The position numbers and the translations under genes were made by a program. The notes below the pieces were generated by a model. That model made no database searches and had not been told where the DNA came from. It saw only the letters and a list, made by a program, of their open reading frames with translations. A stretch of DNA of 63,300 bases. Origin: Chryseobacterium sp. ISL-6. GTDB lineage: Bacteria; Bacteroidota; Bacteroidia; Flavobacteriales; Weeksellaceae. The stretch is from assembly GCF_018613715.1 (NCBI RefSeq), contig NZ_JAGGPT010000004.1, positions 1 through 63,300 of the forward strand, read 5' to 3'. Shown here piece after piece: positions 54,775-63,300 of the stretch (the stretch's first letter is position 1; each line of letters starts with the position of its first letter).

Positions 54775-55410
54775 TTATTCGTTCTTTTTTGCTTCAAACC
54801 CATCCTTAAACCTCAAAAAATCCTCTGCTTTTTTAGGATTATTTTTAATCCAAATTTGCATTACTTTGGTATTTTCTTGCAGTATTTTTATCTCATCTTC
54901 ATCGTAGATTTTTTTTCCTTCATCAGCAATTTCATTTAAAATATCTTGGCGCAGTTCACTTTTGGCTTTGATACTTTCTTTGTACCATTTGGTTGCAAAG
55001 TTGATGGAAATAATCAGAATTAAAGTGGCCAAAATAAATATCGCAATTCCTGCCTTAATGAACTTTACTGTTGTTTTTAATTGTCTTTTAAAATCCTCTA
55101 AATGACCTAGCGTTTCTTGTGAAAAAAAGGTCTCAAATTTAGTTGGAATCATCATTGCAAACTCCTCTCTTTTTAATTGTTCTGTCTTAGAAAATTCTTT
55201 TATTTCGTCATAAATTTTGTTTTCGTTTTTGATGTAAAATTGTACTCTATCAATGATTGTATATAAATATTCAACAACGCCTTTAATTTCAGCATTAGAT
55301 TTCATATTCTTCTCATTTGAAGTAATATTTCTTTCATTTGATTTTATTACATTTTCTAAAAGTTCCATTCCGCTAATTTTAGATTCATCGTTTTGTTTTT
55401 GATTTTCCAT
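54775..55410 (-). CDS. Mobilisation-operon protein with membrane helix and coiled coils
   Basis: 211 residues. A charged, Asn/Lys-rich helical N-terminus (LENVIKSNERNITSNEKN), a single membrane segment (IKAGIAIFILATLILIISINF, about 118-138) and a charged C-terminus (IKNNPKKAEDFLRFKDG). It lies 27 bp downstream of the relaxase gene. Proteins of this type commonly follow MobB in Bacteroidota elements, possibly linking the relaxosome to the envelope. No enzymatic motif. Confidence 0.7.
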   Translation of the reverse strand: MENQKQNDESKISGMELLENVIKSNERNITSNEKNMKSNAEIKGVVEYLYTIIDRVQFYIKNENKIYDEIKEFSKTEQLKREEFAMMIPTKFETFFSQETLGHLEDFKRQLKTTVKFIKAGIAIFILATLILIISINFATKWYKESIKAKSELRQDILNEIADEGKKIYDEDEIKILQENTKVMQIWIKNNPKKAEDFLRFKDGFEAKKNE

Positions 55411-55437
55411 TTTCTTTGATTTTTAAATTGTTACTAT

Positions 55438-56601
55438 TTATCTTGATTTTCTTTTCTTTTTCCAGATTTCATCATCGTTTTGAGCCACATAGCTTGGCTT
55501 TAATAAGCCTTCTAATAGTTCACCTGCTATTTCTATTACGCTTTCATTTTTTGCAGATTTTGAAGGAATAGCGTTGTTGTTAATATTTTTCGTTACTTCA
55601 TTTCCTATCATTAATTTTACTAGATCTTCAAAATCAGAATCGATTGCCGAAAGAGAAAAACCAACATTTTTCTGGAAAAAGAAGCCGTTTTTTTGTTGAT
55701 TTAATGGTGTTCTATCAACTTTATTAATCCAAACATCTTGAATTTCATTTTTTTGATTGGCTTTAAATTCTCCATCATATTGAATCTTTACAGAATATCC
55801 TTTCTGTTCAATATAATCCCGAAATCCTTTCAAATTTGCGGAGGTTCTTTTGGCTTCACGAACTGCATTTTTTACTTCAAACAGAGATTTTATTTCAGAA
55901 GTTTTTAATTGATTGGAGATTTCAGATAATTTGTAACCTGCTTTATAAATCCTTTCTGTTTGATGATTTTTGTCCTTTTCCATCACAATTCGCATCCCCG
56001 AAATACCCTCCCTGACATTTGAAGACAATTGAACTTCAAAACCTCTTTCTTTCATTTTTAAAATAAGAGAATCAAAATTATCTACGGCTTTCAGGGCTTC
56101 TGTAAGGTTTTTCAGCATTTCTTCCTTTTTTCGAATTCCTATTTCAACATCGGTTAATAAGCCTTTTTCTTTACAGACTTCTCGAACGGCTTCTCCAAAT
56201 CTTCTTCCGATGTCGTGTGATTTTACTGTACATTTCCCCGAAATATCAATCCTGTTCACGATAAAATGAATGTGTTTTTGTTTGGTGCTATTATGAATAT
56301 CCAATCGAAATTGGTTGTTTGCTGTTACGCCAATTTTATCTAAAGCTTTGATTGCAATTTCTGTAAATTCTTCATCCTTTAAATTTATGCCGATTTCGTC
56401 CGGTTGAGAAATGTAGCCTGTTAAAGCCCATTTTTTCACTTTAGGATTTCGGTCGGCTACGATTTTCATTTCCTGAAATTGACCTTCCGCAGTGTAACTC
56501 AAAAGATAATTTGAAGACACCATTTCTGCTGTTCCTTTATCATTTCCATTATATTCCAAAGCGATTTTTGTAATGGTTCTTGTGGTGGCAGAATTATTCA
56601 T
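55438..56601 (-). CDS. Relaxase (MobP/MobB-type, Bacteroidota)
   Basis: 387 residues with the relaxase fold: NYLLSYTAEGQFQEMK, the metal-binding three-His motif in FRLDIHNSTKQKHIHFIVNRID, and GRRFGEAVREVCKEKG. It nicks oriT and pilots single-stranded DNA into a conjugation channel encoded elsewhere. Overlaps the MobC gene by 8 bp. Confidence 0.9.
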   Translation of the reverse strand: MNNSATTRTITKIALEYNGNDKGTAEMVSSNYLLSYTAEGQFQEMKIVADRNPKVKKWALTGYISQPDEIGINLKDEEFTEIAIKALDKIGVTANNQFRLDIHNSTKQKHIHFIVNRIDISGKCTVKSHDIGRRFGEAVREVCKEKGLLTDVEIGIRKKEEMLKNLTEALKAVDNFDSLILKMKERGFEVQLSSNVREGISGMRIVMEKDKNHQTERIYKAGYKLSEISNQLKTSEIKSLFEVKNAVREAKRTSANLKGFRDYIEQKGYSVKIQYDGEFKANQKNEIQDVWINKVDRTPLNQQKNGFFFQKNVGFSLSAIDSDFEDLVKLMIGNEVTKNINNNAIPSKSAKNESVIEIAGELLEGLLKPSYVAQNDDEIWKKKRKSR

Positions 56602-57043
56602 CTTTCCGAGTTTTTGAATATAAATATTGATGAATTAATTCGATTAGATTTTCAATTCTCATTAAAATTTCTTTCTTATTTTCAAAAACATTCCATTCCC
56701 GATTTCGCAAAAGATTGGTTATTTTTTTGAAGTGAGTTCCATATTGAAGTAAGATTTCATCGGTTTGGAATTCATTGATTTTGAGTTCTTTTTCAAACAG
56801 AATATTCCGAATATAAGTTGATAGTTTTAACGGGTGTTTTTCCTGTTTTTGAATCAGAATTTCATATTCAGAATTGGTCATTCTTATTGAAATCACTTTA
56901 TCTAGTTTTTTATTTTCCTTGGTCTTCAAGCCACCTTTCCGACCTAATTCCTGAAAATATTTTTTTCTCTTTTCCTGAGCAATCTTTGCTTCATTTTCTT
57001 TAGTGGCTTGGTGTATGAATTCTTGTAAAAAGTCTTTTTCCAT
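56594..57043 (-). CDS. Relaxosome accessory protein MobC
   Basis: 149 residues from ATG at 57043. Basic N-terminus with GRKGGLKTKENKK, then a ribbon-helix-helix region (VISIRMTNSEYEILIQKQEK, LSTYIRNILFEKE) and the MobC helix (LLQYGTHFKKITNLLRN). It helps open oriT for the relaxase encoded just downstream. oriT itself is likely in the 57044-57157 gap but I cannot place the nick site. Confidence 0.85.
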   Translation of the reverse strand: MEKDFLQEFIHQATKENEAKIAQEKRKKYFQELGRKGGLKTKENKKLDKVISIRMTNSEYEILIQKQEKHPLKLSTYIRNILFEKELKINEFQTDEILLQYGTHFKKITNLLRNREWNVFENKKEILMRIENLIELIHQYLYSKTRKDE

Positions 57044-57157
57044 TGTGTTTATTTTAGTGTATTTCAAAACATTTCTGACGATAGGAAGAAATCAAAAATC
57101 CCAATTTTATAATCAGCGGACACGCTTATTGTAAACTTTGGGTACTTTTTGCACTAA

Positions 57158-58069
57158 CTACCCACCATACTTTACCTGTGTATATTTTACTCGCCTTCGC
57201 CTGTATCTAACTTGTCTTTCATTGGATGGACTTTTGTGAATCATCCAATCATTTAAGTCTTTGAAATCTGAATACAAAATCCTGCAATCTTCTGCGTTTT
57301 TATTTTCATTTCTAATCATTTCAACGGTACGGTTTCCAGCATCGTCATTGTCAAAATACAGCTCAATATTTTTATAGTTTTCGAGTGTACTTTTTATGCT
57401 GGAAATCATCGCAACCGAATTCATAATGATATAATCGGTAGGTCTTTTTTCTAAAAAGCTTTCTACATTTTTAAAGGAAAGAAAATCGAAAAAACCCTCG
57501 AAAATCCGAAGCGAATCAGAACCGTTTTTGATGGTTGATATATCCTTTTTACCAAGGCAGATTTTTGAATATTTGTTGCGAATTTCATAACCGCTTGAAT
57601 CATTTTTAAAACCAATTCCGAAATAGTTTTTATCATTCATTCGGTAATGAATTTCTTTTAAAAATTGAGTTTGATTTTCAACTTTTCTTTCATTCAAATA
57701 TTGCAAAAGAGCAGGGTGCTGAACATTTCTTATTTCAATTATCTCATAAGTTTTTGGAAGATTCTCAAATTTCTGATAGGAAATATTTTGATTTTGAAAA
57801 GAAGAAAAACTCTGCTTCTCTGCCCATTCCAAAACTTCACTTACTGAAGCATTCAGATATTTCTTTATAAAGTCGGTATTGTTTCCGCCAATACCTTCTG
57901 AATGAAGATACCAAGCGTTTAGTCTTTTATCCAATTTAAAAGAGGCTTGGGATTCGTTGGCAAAGGGACTCAGATACCAAGCTTCTTTTTCATTTTGTTT
58001 CGTGGGAAGGTGTCCGAGAGAAAGGAGGACTTCTTCCAGAGGTATACTGTTAAATTGTTTGCAGTTCAT
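57158..58069 (-). CDS. CHC2/Toprim primase-like protein of the mobilisable element
   Basis: 303 residues from MNCKQFNSIPLEEVLLSLGH. The zinc-finger region of classical primases is altered (WYLSPFANESQASFKLDKRLNAWYLHSEGIGG, no Cys cluster). The Toprim domain is recognisable: RIFEGFFDFLSF (Glu), YIIMNSVAMI and LYFDNDDAGNRT (DxD). It makes primers for lagging-strand or element replication. Confidence 0.83.
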   Translation of the reverse strand: MNCKQFNSIPLEEVLLSLGHLPTKQNEKEAWYLSPFANESQASFKLDKRLNAWYLHSEGIGGNNTDFIKKYLNASVSEVLEWAEKQSFSSFQNQNISYQKFENLPKTYEIIEIRNVQHPALLQYLNERKVENQTQFLKEIHYRMNDKNYFGIGFKNDSSGYEIRNKYSKICLGKKDISTIKNGSDSLRIFEGFFDFLSFKNVESFLEKRPTDYIIMNSVAMISSIKSTLENYKNIELYFDNDDAGNRTVEMIRNENKNAEDCRILYSDFKDLNDWMIHKSPSNERQVRYRRRRVKYTQVKYGG

Positions 58070-58226
58070 ATTGATATAATTATGTGATTGTTGATTTATA
58101 CTTTTATACAATTATGTGTTTTGATTTTTTATAACCTTATATTATAATTTCTTGGTTACATTGATTTTGTCATACATATAATGGTTTGTGTGTACGGGTT
58201 TTCAATCTGGAAAATTTTTGATGAAT

Positions 58227-58370
58227 TGATGAGAGAATAATATATCTTTTTGTAATACAGAAAGTTACTTCCTCATCAAACCCTCATCATCTCATCAAAG
58301 TTGTTTTTTTTTGCTCATCAGTTCCTCATCAAAATTCAGGGTTTTAAAATTTGATGAGGCTTTTGATGAG
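58227..58370. repeat. Iteron-like CTCATCA repeats, possible replication origin
   Basis: CCTCATCAAA at 58271, CCTCATCATC, TCTCATCAAA, GCTCATCAG and CCTCATCAAA on one strand, and ATTGATGAG (58227), TTTGATGAG (58350) and TTTGATGAG (58362) inverted. At least eight copies lie within 145 bp between the primase and helicase genes. Such clusters bind replication initiators. Confidence 0.65.
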
Positions 58371-58402
58371 ATATAATCCATTGATTTTCTTTTCATTATC
58401 AA

Positions 58403-59641
58403 TTAATTCATCATTTCATCAAATTTTTGGAGAATAAAATTCTTTTCTACTATAAAATACCTTCCGGTTTTATTCTGCTGGTAGAAGCTTCCACTATAAT
58501 CAATATCATATTTGATATAGGCTAATGAATTACTTTGTGGTTCTAATTTCCAGTTTTCTTTCAGAAGCTTTCTGATATCGTTAACCGTCCAGTACAGGTT
58601 CCTGAACATTTTACCCAGCATATTGAAAATATCCTGTGGAATGAATTGTATTTCTTTATCTTCCGTACTCTCAAAAAATTCGTACAGAAGTTCAATGATT
58701 TTGGATTCCAGCTTGTTGTTATTTTTCCAGACGAGTTTTTCAAGGGCTTTGGTTCTGATCTGAGAATCTGTAAACCACATTCTTGTTTTATTATGGCTGT
58801 GAAATGGGCGTTCAATCAGATAGCGCAGGAAGTAGGAAATTTCTTTGTTTAGATTTTGTAGGAACTCGATATTTTCACTCTGAATGGATTTTACTTTGAT
58901 GATCCAGAAACGGATTTCGTTTTCATCAATCTGAATGAAATTGTCTTCATTATTGGAACATAAAATGAATTTTCCAAAGAATTCTATTTCTTCCCTGTCT
59001 TTTCCTTTGGCTTCTTTCTTATCTTTATTGGTGGTGGAAAGATATTTTAGTCGTTCGGTAATTTCCTTTTTATCAAAGAATACTTCATCAATAGCAACAA
59101 GGAGCATGGAAGCCCAGTCTGAATTAAATTGACTGCTGAAGGAATCTCCTTTAATATAGGTCATATTAAGCCCGAAAATTGCTTTGAGCCATTTAATGAA
59201 TGTGGACTTTCCGGTGGCTCTTTCTTTACTGACGAGACAGAGGATCGGAAGCATTTGCACAGGATATTGAAGCAGGATTTTGATATAGTCTAACCCTAAT
59301 TCCAACTGTTCACCAAAAATATGTTCCATAAACATAAGGGAAAACGGAATTTTCTCTTTAAGTGAAACAGAATTGATATTTTCTTTAATAGGTTGGAAAG
59401 GAATTTCATTATAAACATTGTAAAAACCTGCAATAATCTGTTGATACTCCAAATGGGACGGTATACAGCAGAATCCGTCATATTTTGGGACTTTTGAAAC
59501 GTAGATTTTTCCGTAATCGCTGATAATCGTTTCACGATTCCAGCGTACCAATATTGAAATCTTATCTCCAGAGATAAGTGGTTTTTCAATCGTTTTATAA
59601 TACGTTGTTCCTACTCTTAGATAAGGAATTTTTTCGCTCAT
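58403..59641 (-). CDS. DUF5906/VirE-like helicase-primase ATPase
   Basis: 412 residues from MSEKIPYLRVGTTYYK. A superfamily-3-like ATPase core: Walker A-like SKERATGKSTFIKWL, Walker B LLVAIDEVFFDKKE, sensor FILCSNNEDNF. This is the replication helicase usually paired with the CHC2/Toprim primase in Bacteroidota mobilisable elements. Its N-terminus may bind the origin repeats downstream. Confidence 0.83.
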   Translation of the reverse strand: MSEKIPYLRVGTTYYKTIEKPLISGDKISILVRWNRETIISDYGKIYVSKVPKYDGFCCIPSHLEYQQIIAGFYNVYNEIPFQPIKENINSVSLKEKIPFSLMFMEHIFGEQLELGLDYIKILLQYPVQMLPILCLVSKERATGKSTFIKWLKAIFGLNMTYIKGDSFSSQFNSDWASMLLVAIDEVFFDKKEITERLKYLSTTNKDKKEAKGKDREEIEFFGKFILCSNNEDNFIQIDENEIRFWIIKVKSIQSENIEFLQNLNKEISYFLRYLIERPFHSHNKTRMWFTDSQIRTKALEKLVWKNNNKLESKIIELLYEFFESTEDKEIQFIPQDIFNMLGKMFRNLYWTVNDIRKLLKENWKLEPQSNSLAYIKYDIDYSGSFYQQNKTGRYFIVEKNFILQKFDEMMN

Positions 59642-59715
59642 TTTTAAAGGTTTAAATCCGTACAGGAAATACGGAACGTTAAACAATAGGGTTTCAGATA
59701 AACAATTGGAACTGT

Positions 59716-59994
59716 TTACCTTTTGTATTTAAGTGATTTCACCTCATGTAAAGCGTTCATCAAGTCTAAATGATTGACTCGGTAGAACCGCCCTATTTGT
59801 TCAGCTTTGATATTGCCTTTTAAAATGTGGGAGCGTACGGTCTGGTAATCAAGCTTTAGAATTTCTGAGCATTCCTTGATAGAATAAAATTTCTTTTTTA
59901 GCTCAATTTCAGGTTCTTTTTTTAGGGAATGAACTAAGTCTTTTATTTCTCCTAGTTCGTCAAGAATGGTTTGAAATGGGTTGGTTGTCTGCAT
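59716..59994 (-). CDS. Excisionase-like HTH protein
   Basis: 92 residues; coiled N-terminus (LDELGEIKDLVHSLKK) and an HTH_17 domain (FYSIKECSEILKLDYQTVRSHILKGNIKAEQIGRFYRVNHLDLM). Located directly upstream of the helicase gene. It probably regulates replication or excision of the element. Confidence 0.82.
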   Translation of the reverse strand: MQTTNPFQTILDELGEIKDLVHSLKKEPEIELKKKFYSIKECSEILKLDYQTVRSHILKGNIKAEQIGRFYRVNHLDLMNALHEVKSLKYKR

Positions 59995-60074
59995 AATTTG
60001 TAGTATTTAAATTTGCAGGCAAAAGTGTGTGATTGGAATGATTAATAGTGCAATTTTACTCAATTGCGTAAAGT

Positions 60075-60812
60075 TTAATGCTTGATACTAAATAGGTTAG
60101 ATAATTCTTGATAGATACTTTCTTCAAAATCAGTGGTTTTAACAAGAATAGCTCTTGAAAATGTTCCTTTGTCAAAATTGGTATTATATTCATTTTCCAT
60201 TGCTTCAATAATTGTAGTGTCTTGAAAATCGGGATTAATGATAAGGTTGTCTTTCAAGAATCGGTGGATTCTGATGAAGGAAGATTTTTGATCTACGAGT
60301 AAATTGTGATTTTCATCGATGAATTTTTTGTCTTTCAAGAAAGCAATAAATATTTTTGAGCTGTCATTGCCGATCATAATATCAGATAATCGAATCTCCC
60401 TTTTTGTTTTGCTTTCTAAAGCAAAATATAGAAAAAGGGTAGTTTCAGCACCAGTGAGAAAATTCCCCTGTAACTTCATCAGGTTGCTTGAGTTAAAGTG
60501 TTTTGTCGATTCTTTCCTGTATTGATCTAAACAATACTGAATCTTCTCCTCAAAATTATGATTTCTGGAAGCATCGATGTCTTTGAAGTGAAAACTGAAA
60601 AAATTATCCAATTTTTCGTATCGGATCAGAAATTCATTTTTCATCTTTTCGGTAAGAATGATTTTGCCAGCTTTCTGTTGAGCTCGTTCAATTCTTTTAG
60701 ACAGCATCTTTTGAATTCTTTCTCGTTTGACAGCCCAATAATAGATCATCATAGGATAGCCTATAATCTCTTCCCAGAAATTCCAACGTCCATAAAGTTT
60801 CTGTTTATCCAT
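60075..60812 (-). CDS. Hypothetical protein of the mobilisable element
   Basis: 245 residues, helical and basic at the start (AVKRERIQKMLSKRIERAQQKAG), with no signal peptide or motif I can name. It sits between the Fic gene and the excisionase on the same strand, 27 bp after Fic's stop, so it is cotranscribed. It could be a Fic partner (antitoxin) or an element-specific regulator. Confidence 0.6.
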   Translation of the reverse strand: MDKQKLYGRWNFWEEIIGYPMMIYYWAVKRERIQKMLSKRIERAQQKAGKIILTEKMKNEFLIRYEKLDNFFSFHFKDIDASRNHNFEEKIQYCLDQYRKESTKHFNSSNLMKLQGNFLTGAETTLFLYFALESKTKREIRLSDIMIGNDSSKIFIAFLKDKKFIDENHNLLVDQKSSFIRIHRFLKDNLIINPDFQDTTIIEAMENEYNTNFDKGTFSRAILVKTTDFEESIYQELSNLFSIKH

Positions 60813-60839
60813 AATTTCAATGATTATTGATTCAATATG

Positions 60840-62204
60840 CTATTTTCTCAAAGCATTAATTTCCCAATTATCTTTCCATTTTTTGAATTCTGACGGTCTA
60901 ATTCTGTATCTGGCAAAATTTCCCTCGTGTAATCCCATTAATTCGGTTTCAACAGTTTCTATAAATTTTAATTGATCGTCTTGGGGAATATTTTCCGCAT
61001 CTGTTTTGATTATAAGAATAGCTTGGTCTTTCTGTAGAGCTTGTGATACTACTTTTACAATTGTATCTCTCATTTCTTCTCTATATTTAAGACGGAAGGT
61101 ATCTGGTTCGCCTAATGACTGACGGATGGCTGAATAACGCAAAGAGGATCTTTCATATGCCCAGATAAAAACATCTTTGAGTAGATCTATGCGATTCAGC
61201 TCATATATCCCCAACATACCCTTTATATAATAATCTTCCGGCACATCGATAAACGAAAGGGGAGATAGATTTTTTTGATTAAATGGGATGTTTGCCGCAA
61301 GACGTGAAACTCTTTTATTTACGTCATCAAATGGTTGCAAATACGGAAAATGTACTAATACAAAAAAGGCTTGCTCGAAAGTATTTTCAATTTGATTTGC
61401 TTTGTCAAGAATTAAATCGAAATATTCAGAGATCAATTGAGGAATTCCTAATGGAGTAAAAACGGAATTTGTGATACCAACCCCGAACGTTCTCAACCTA
61501 CCTGATGCCGAAGGATCAGGTAGCAAGTTATTAGATAGAAGTGCGTGTAAATTTAGAATAGTGTATCTGTTAAACCCTATTTCATCGGACATATCAACAA
61601 GAAACTCAATAGCATCTTTGTGATTCAATATCATTTGAGTTTCCTTAGCAGATTTGTCATCAGCAGGTTTACCATCGTGAATTAATAATTCTGTATCTAA
61701 AAGTGAATAGGTATTTCCTTCCAATCGACTAGAATTCCAAGACAGATCAATCATCAATCTATTCAAGATCTGCCTTGCATAAGTGCCCGCTGGCTGATCA
61801 TCCCCTTGAGTCGTTCCAATTATAGCAAGTTTATCTTTTTCTTCTGCTGATAAATAGCTATCAATATTAGGGCGGTAGTTATCTAAAAATTCCCTGTTGT
61901 ATCCAACTGGAATTCTTTGATTTTCAGGACGGGAAACAAGATATAAAATCTGCTTTCCTTCTAAAGATAAGGGAATCAAATCTACAGAAGCACTTTTCTT
62001 ATCAGCCTTTTCTATAGAGAAATATCGTATTGAACGGGCATCACCTTTTGTAAGCAAAAGATGATTTTCTTTCAACTCCTTAAGTCGTCGTTGAAGTGTA
62101 CGTCTTTCAATAGGAAAATTTAGATGGTCTTCAATTTGTTCAATAGAAAGCCCTTCCTGCGTTAATATTTGTAAAATTGCGTCAATTTGCTGGTGTCTTG
62201 TCAT
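60840..62204 (-). CDS. Fic-family protein with N-terminal winged helix and altered active site
   Basis: 454 residues from ATG at 62204; an earlier ATG at 62267 would run through the operator repeats. N-terminal wHTH (IDAILQILTQEGLSIEQIEDHLNF). The Fic core includes the flap-side segment LSWNSSRLEGNTYSLLDTE (the S-x-x-E-G-N motif) and the active-site loop YLQPFDDVNKRVSRLAAN. The canonical H-P-F-x-D-G-N-G-R has Gln for the catalytic His and Val/Lys for the Gly residues, so classical AMP transfer is doubtful. It likely acts as an autoregulator or a divergent nucleotidyl transferase. Confidence 0.85.
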   Translation of the reverse strand: MTRHQQIDAILQILTQEGLSIEQIEDHLNFPIERRTLQRRLKELKENHLLLTKGDARSIRYFSIEKADKKSASVDLIPLSLEGKQILYLVSRPENQRIPVGYNREFLDNYRPNIDSYLSAEEKDKLAIIGTTQGDDQPAGTYARQILNRLMIDLSWNSSRLEGNTYSLLDTELLIHDGKPADDKSAKETQMILNHKDAIEFLVDMSDEIGFNRYTILNLHALLSNNLLPDPSASGRLRTFGVGITNSVFTPLGIPQLISEYFDLILDKANQIENTFEQAFFVLVHFPYLQPFDDVNKRVSRLAANIPFNQKNLSPLSFIDVPEDYYIKGMLGIYELNRIDLLKDVFIWAYERSSLRYSAIRQSLGEPDTFRLKYREEMRDTIVKVVSQALQKDQAILIIKTDAENIPQDDQLKFIETVETELMGLHEGNFARYRIRPSEFKKWKDNWEINALRK

Positions 62205-62240
62205 ACTGGTCAAACTTATGCGTATAAAATTACTATAAAA

Positions 62241-62310
62241 TTGTCGCAATAACAAAAATTGCGACAAAAAATGTCGCTAAAACACTATTGCGACAAAATC
62301 ATGTCGCAAT
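62241..62310. promoter_or_regulatory. Palindromic operator array upstream of the Fic gene
   Basis: TTGTCGCAAT-N7-ATTGCGACAA (62241-62267, perfect 10-bp arms), then TGTCGCTAA, then ATTGCGACA-N6-TGTCGCAAT (62287-62310, 9-bp arms). Five half-sites of one sequence. They lie between the integrase stop and the Fic start and are probably bound by Fic's own wHTH. Confidence 0.75.
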
Positions 62311-62327
62311 ATAAAAGTTTATAGCTT

Positions 62328-63300
62328 CTACTTAAAGACCTCATTCATATAATTTACCTTGTCCTCCTCACTTGGTCTATAATAAGCATTAAATACTTCT
62401 AAACTTGTATGCCCTGTGTAGCTCATAATTATTTTGTCAGGAACTCTTTTGTTCTTCATTATTGTAATAAAACTTCTTCTTGCGGTATGGGATGAAATTC
62501 TTTCCCAAAATTCAGACTTTACGTCTACTAATTCATCACCGTATTTCATAGTCTTCTTTATCTCATCAGTAAATTTCAGTTCTTTAAATACTTCTTTAAT
62601 GTATTCGTTCATTTTCTGATTCGTAATACTTGGTAAATTATAGTCATACTTCTCAAGAATCGATCTAGAAATACTGTTTAAAGGAATTGCTAAGTTTTTG
62701 GACTTACTTTTCATATCAATCACACGAATAAAATCTCCCTCGATATCACTCTTTGAGATTGTACTATAATTACCGAATCTCATTCCGGTAGTACAACCAA
62801 AAACAAACAAGTCACGAACTTTTTCCAATCTCTTATTTTTTTCGAAATCGTGATTGTAGATAATTTCCACCTGCTCATAATTCAAAGCAATTTCATCAGT
62901 TCTAAATTTTGGCGGTTTTTTAAAACCTATAAAATCATTATTGTAACTGTATTTTTTGTTTAATGACCAAAGCAAAAATGTTTTTAAAAGACCTACATTT
63001 CTATGAACAGTATTTGCGGAATGACCTCTATCTTCAATACAAAATTTTAAAAATTTATTGAATGTATTATCATTGAATTTACCAAGTGCTAATTTAATAC
63101 TTGCTTTAGATGCAAAATCTTCCAACAATGTTTTATTGCATTTATAGCGTTTAAGTGTTGAATTAGATATTGAATTCCCAGAATAATCATTTTCTTTCTC
63201 CTCAATAAATTCATCATAGATCCTGAAGAAATCATTTTTTGATTTTGCTTTTTTAAATTCTTCATCAAATCTCTGACGTATGTATGTCTTCAAAATAAAA
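62328..63300 (-). CDS. Tyrosine recombinase, N-terminus beyond right edge
   Basis: The frame stays open to the window's end (FILKTYIRQRF...), so the start lies outside. Core-binding domain (TLKRYKCNKTLLEDFASK), then catalytic Arg in TTGMRFGNYSTI, HTARRSFITIM (His-x-x-Arg) and SYTGHTSLEVFNAYYRPS with the nucleophile Tyr. Together with MobC/relaxase/primase/Fic it defines an integrative mobilisable element. Confidence 0.9.
   Translation of the reverse strand, partial: FILKTYIRQRFDEEFKKAKSKNDFFRIYDEFIEEKENDYSGNSISNSTLKRYKCNKTLLEDFASKASIKLALGKFNDNTFNKFLKFCIEDRGHSANTVHRNVGLLKTFLLWSLNKKYSYNNDFIGFKKPPKFRTDEIALNYEQVEIIYNHDFEKNKRLEKVRDLFVFGCTTGMRFGNYSTISKSDIEGDFIRVIDMKSKSKNLAIPLNSISRSILEKYDYNLPSITNQKMNEYIKEVFKELKFTDEIKKTMKYGDELVDVKSEFWERISSHTARRSFITIMKNKRVPDKIIMSYTGHTSLEVFNAYYRPSEEDKVNYMNEVFK

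Noticed and set aside
54446..54907. Plus-strand ORF of 153 codons rich in Phe/Leu
   Set aside because: It runs antisense into the mobilisation gene at 54775 and reflects A-rich codons on the other strand; not a membrane protein.
57665..57847. Small plus-strand ORFs inside the primase, helicase and hypothetical genes of the mobilisable element
   Set aside because: All are antisense shadows with biased Phe/Ser composition.
1..63300. tRNA or rRNA genes
   Set aside because: No complete cloverleaf or rRNA-like GC-rich stretch was seen on either strand; only the fragment at 43313 resembles the end of a stable RNA.

Overview
The window is low-GC DNA from a member of the Bacteroidota, most likely a Weeksellaceae/Chryseobacterium-like flavobacterium. 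The pointers are TAnnTTTG-type promoter boxes, many secreted proteins whose signal peptide ends in Ala-Gln, TlpA/thioredoxin proteins, FISUMP-type surface proteins, a hybrid-style propeller histidine kinase and Bacteroidota mobilisation genes. The genus is an inference. Most of the window is accessory DNA: insertion-sequence remnants, pseudogenes, two integrase modules, and one ordinary housekeeping gene, hemF.

Layout. 0-6.4 kb: an IS481-type transposase tail, small secreted proteins, a thioredoxin protein, and an ABC transporter whose permease is fused to a TlpA-like thioredoxin. 7-10 kb: hemF, an outer-membrane barrel protein and an unknown gene. 10.8-12 kb: an IS3-family element with a decayed orfA. 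12-14.4 kb: two envelope proteins, one broken. 16.5-20.1 kb: a periplasmic-sensing histidine kinase with a LuxR-type response regulator. 20.2-23.3 kb: three family-2 glycosyltransferases. 23.4-27.4 kb: lipoproteins, two small HTH proteins and a TlpA protein. 27.5-40.1 kb: a graveyard of duplicated and truncated surface-protein genes, a repeat-built tail-fibre-like protein and an esterase with a displaced partial copy. 40.3-43.4 kb: a tyrosine integrase module with phased 10-bp repeats and a possible attachment site. 43.5-46.7 kb: HTH genes flanking a sigma factor coupled to a nuclease-dead TnpB/Cas12f-like protein, followed by a structured RNA. 47.7-54 kb: a class I lanthipeptide cluster with split dehydratase. 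54-63.3 kb: a mobilisable element (relaxase, MobC, primase, helicase, iteron-like repeats, Fic protein, integrase running off the right edge).

Two things stand out. First, at 44256-46270 a sigma-70-family gene with what looks like two region-4 modules sits 1 nt ahead of a 364-aa TnpB/Cas12f-like protein. That protein has lost all recognisable RuvC catalytic positions and stops just before the zinc finger/RuvC-III region. A three-hairpin RNA ending in ACAAC plus a short possible guide follows directly. This is the architecture expected of an RNA-guided transcription-initiation system. Second, seven minus-strand promoters across 3-39 kb share one composite site: the palindrome TAGTT-N4-AACTA, then N12, then GATAATAYGACT, then about 31-32 nt, then TAnnTTTG. 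The palindrome-to-box distance is 66-68 bp in every copy and a -33 TTG is mostly missing, which suggests one activator-dependent regulon covering the surface-protein and thioredoxin genes. Some copies drive only short, terminator-bounded, ORF-less transcripts.

All calls are read by eye from sequence. No database search was possible, and family names are recognised from motifs.
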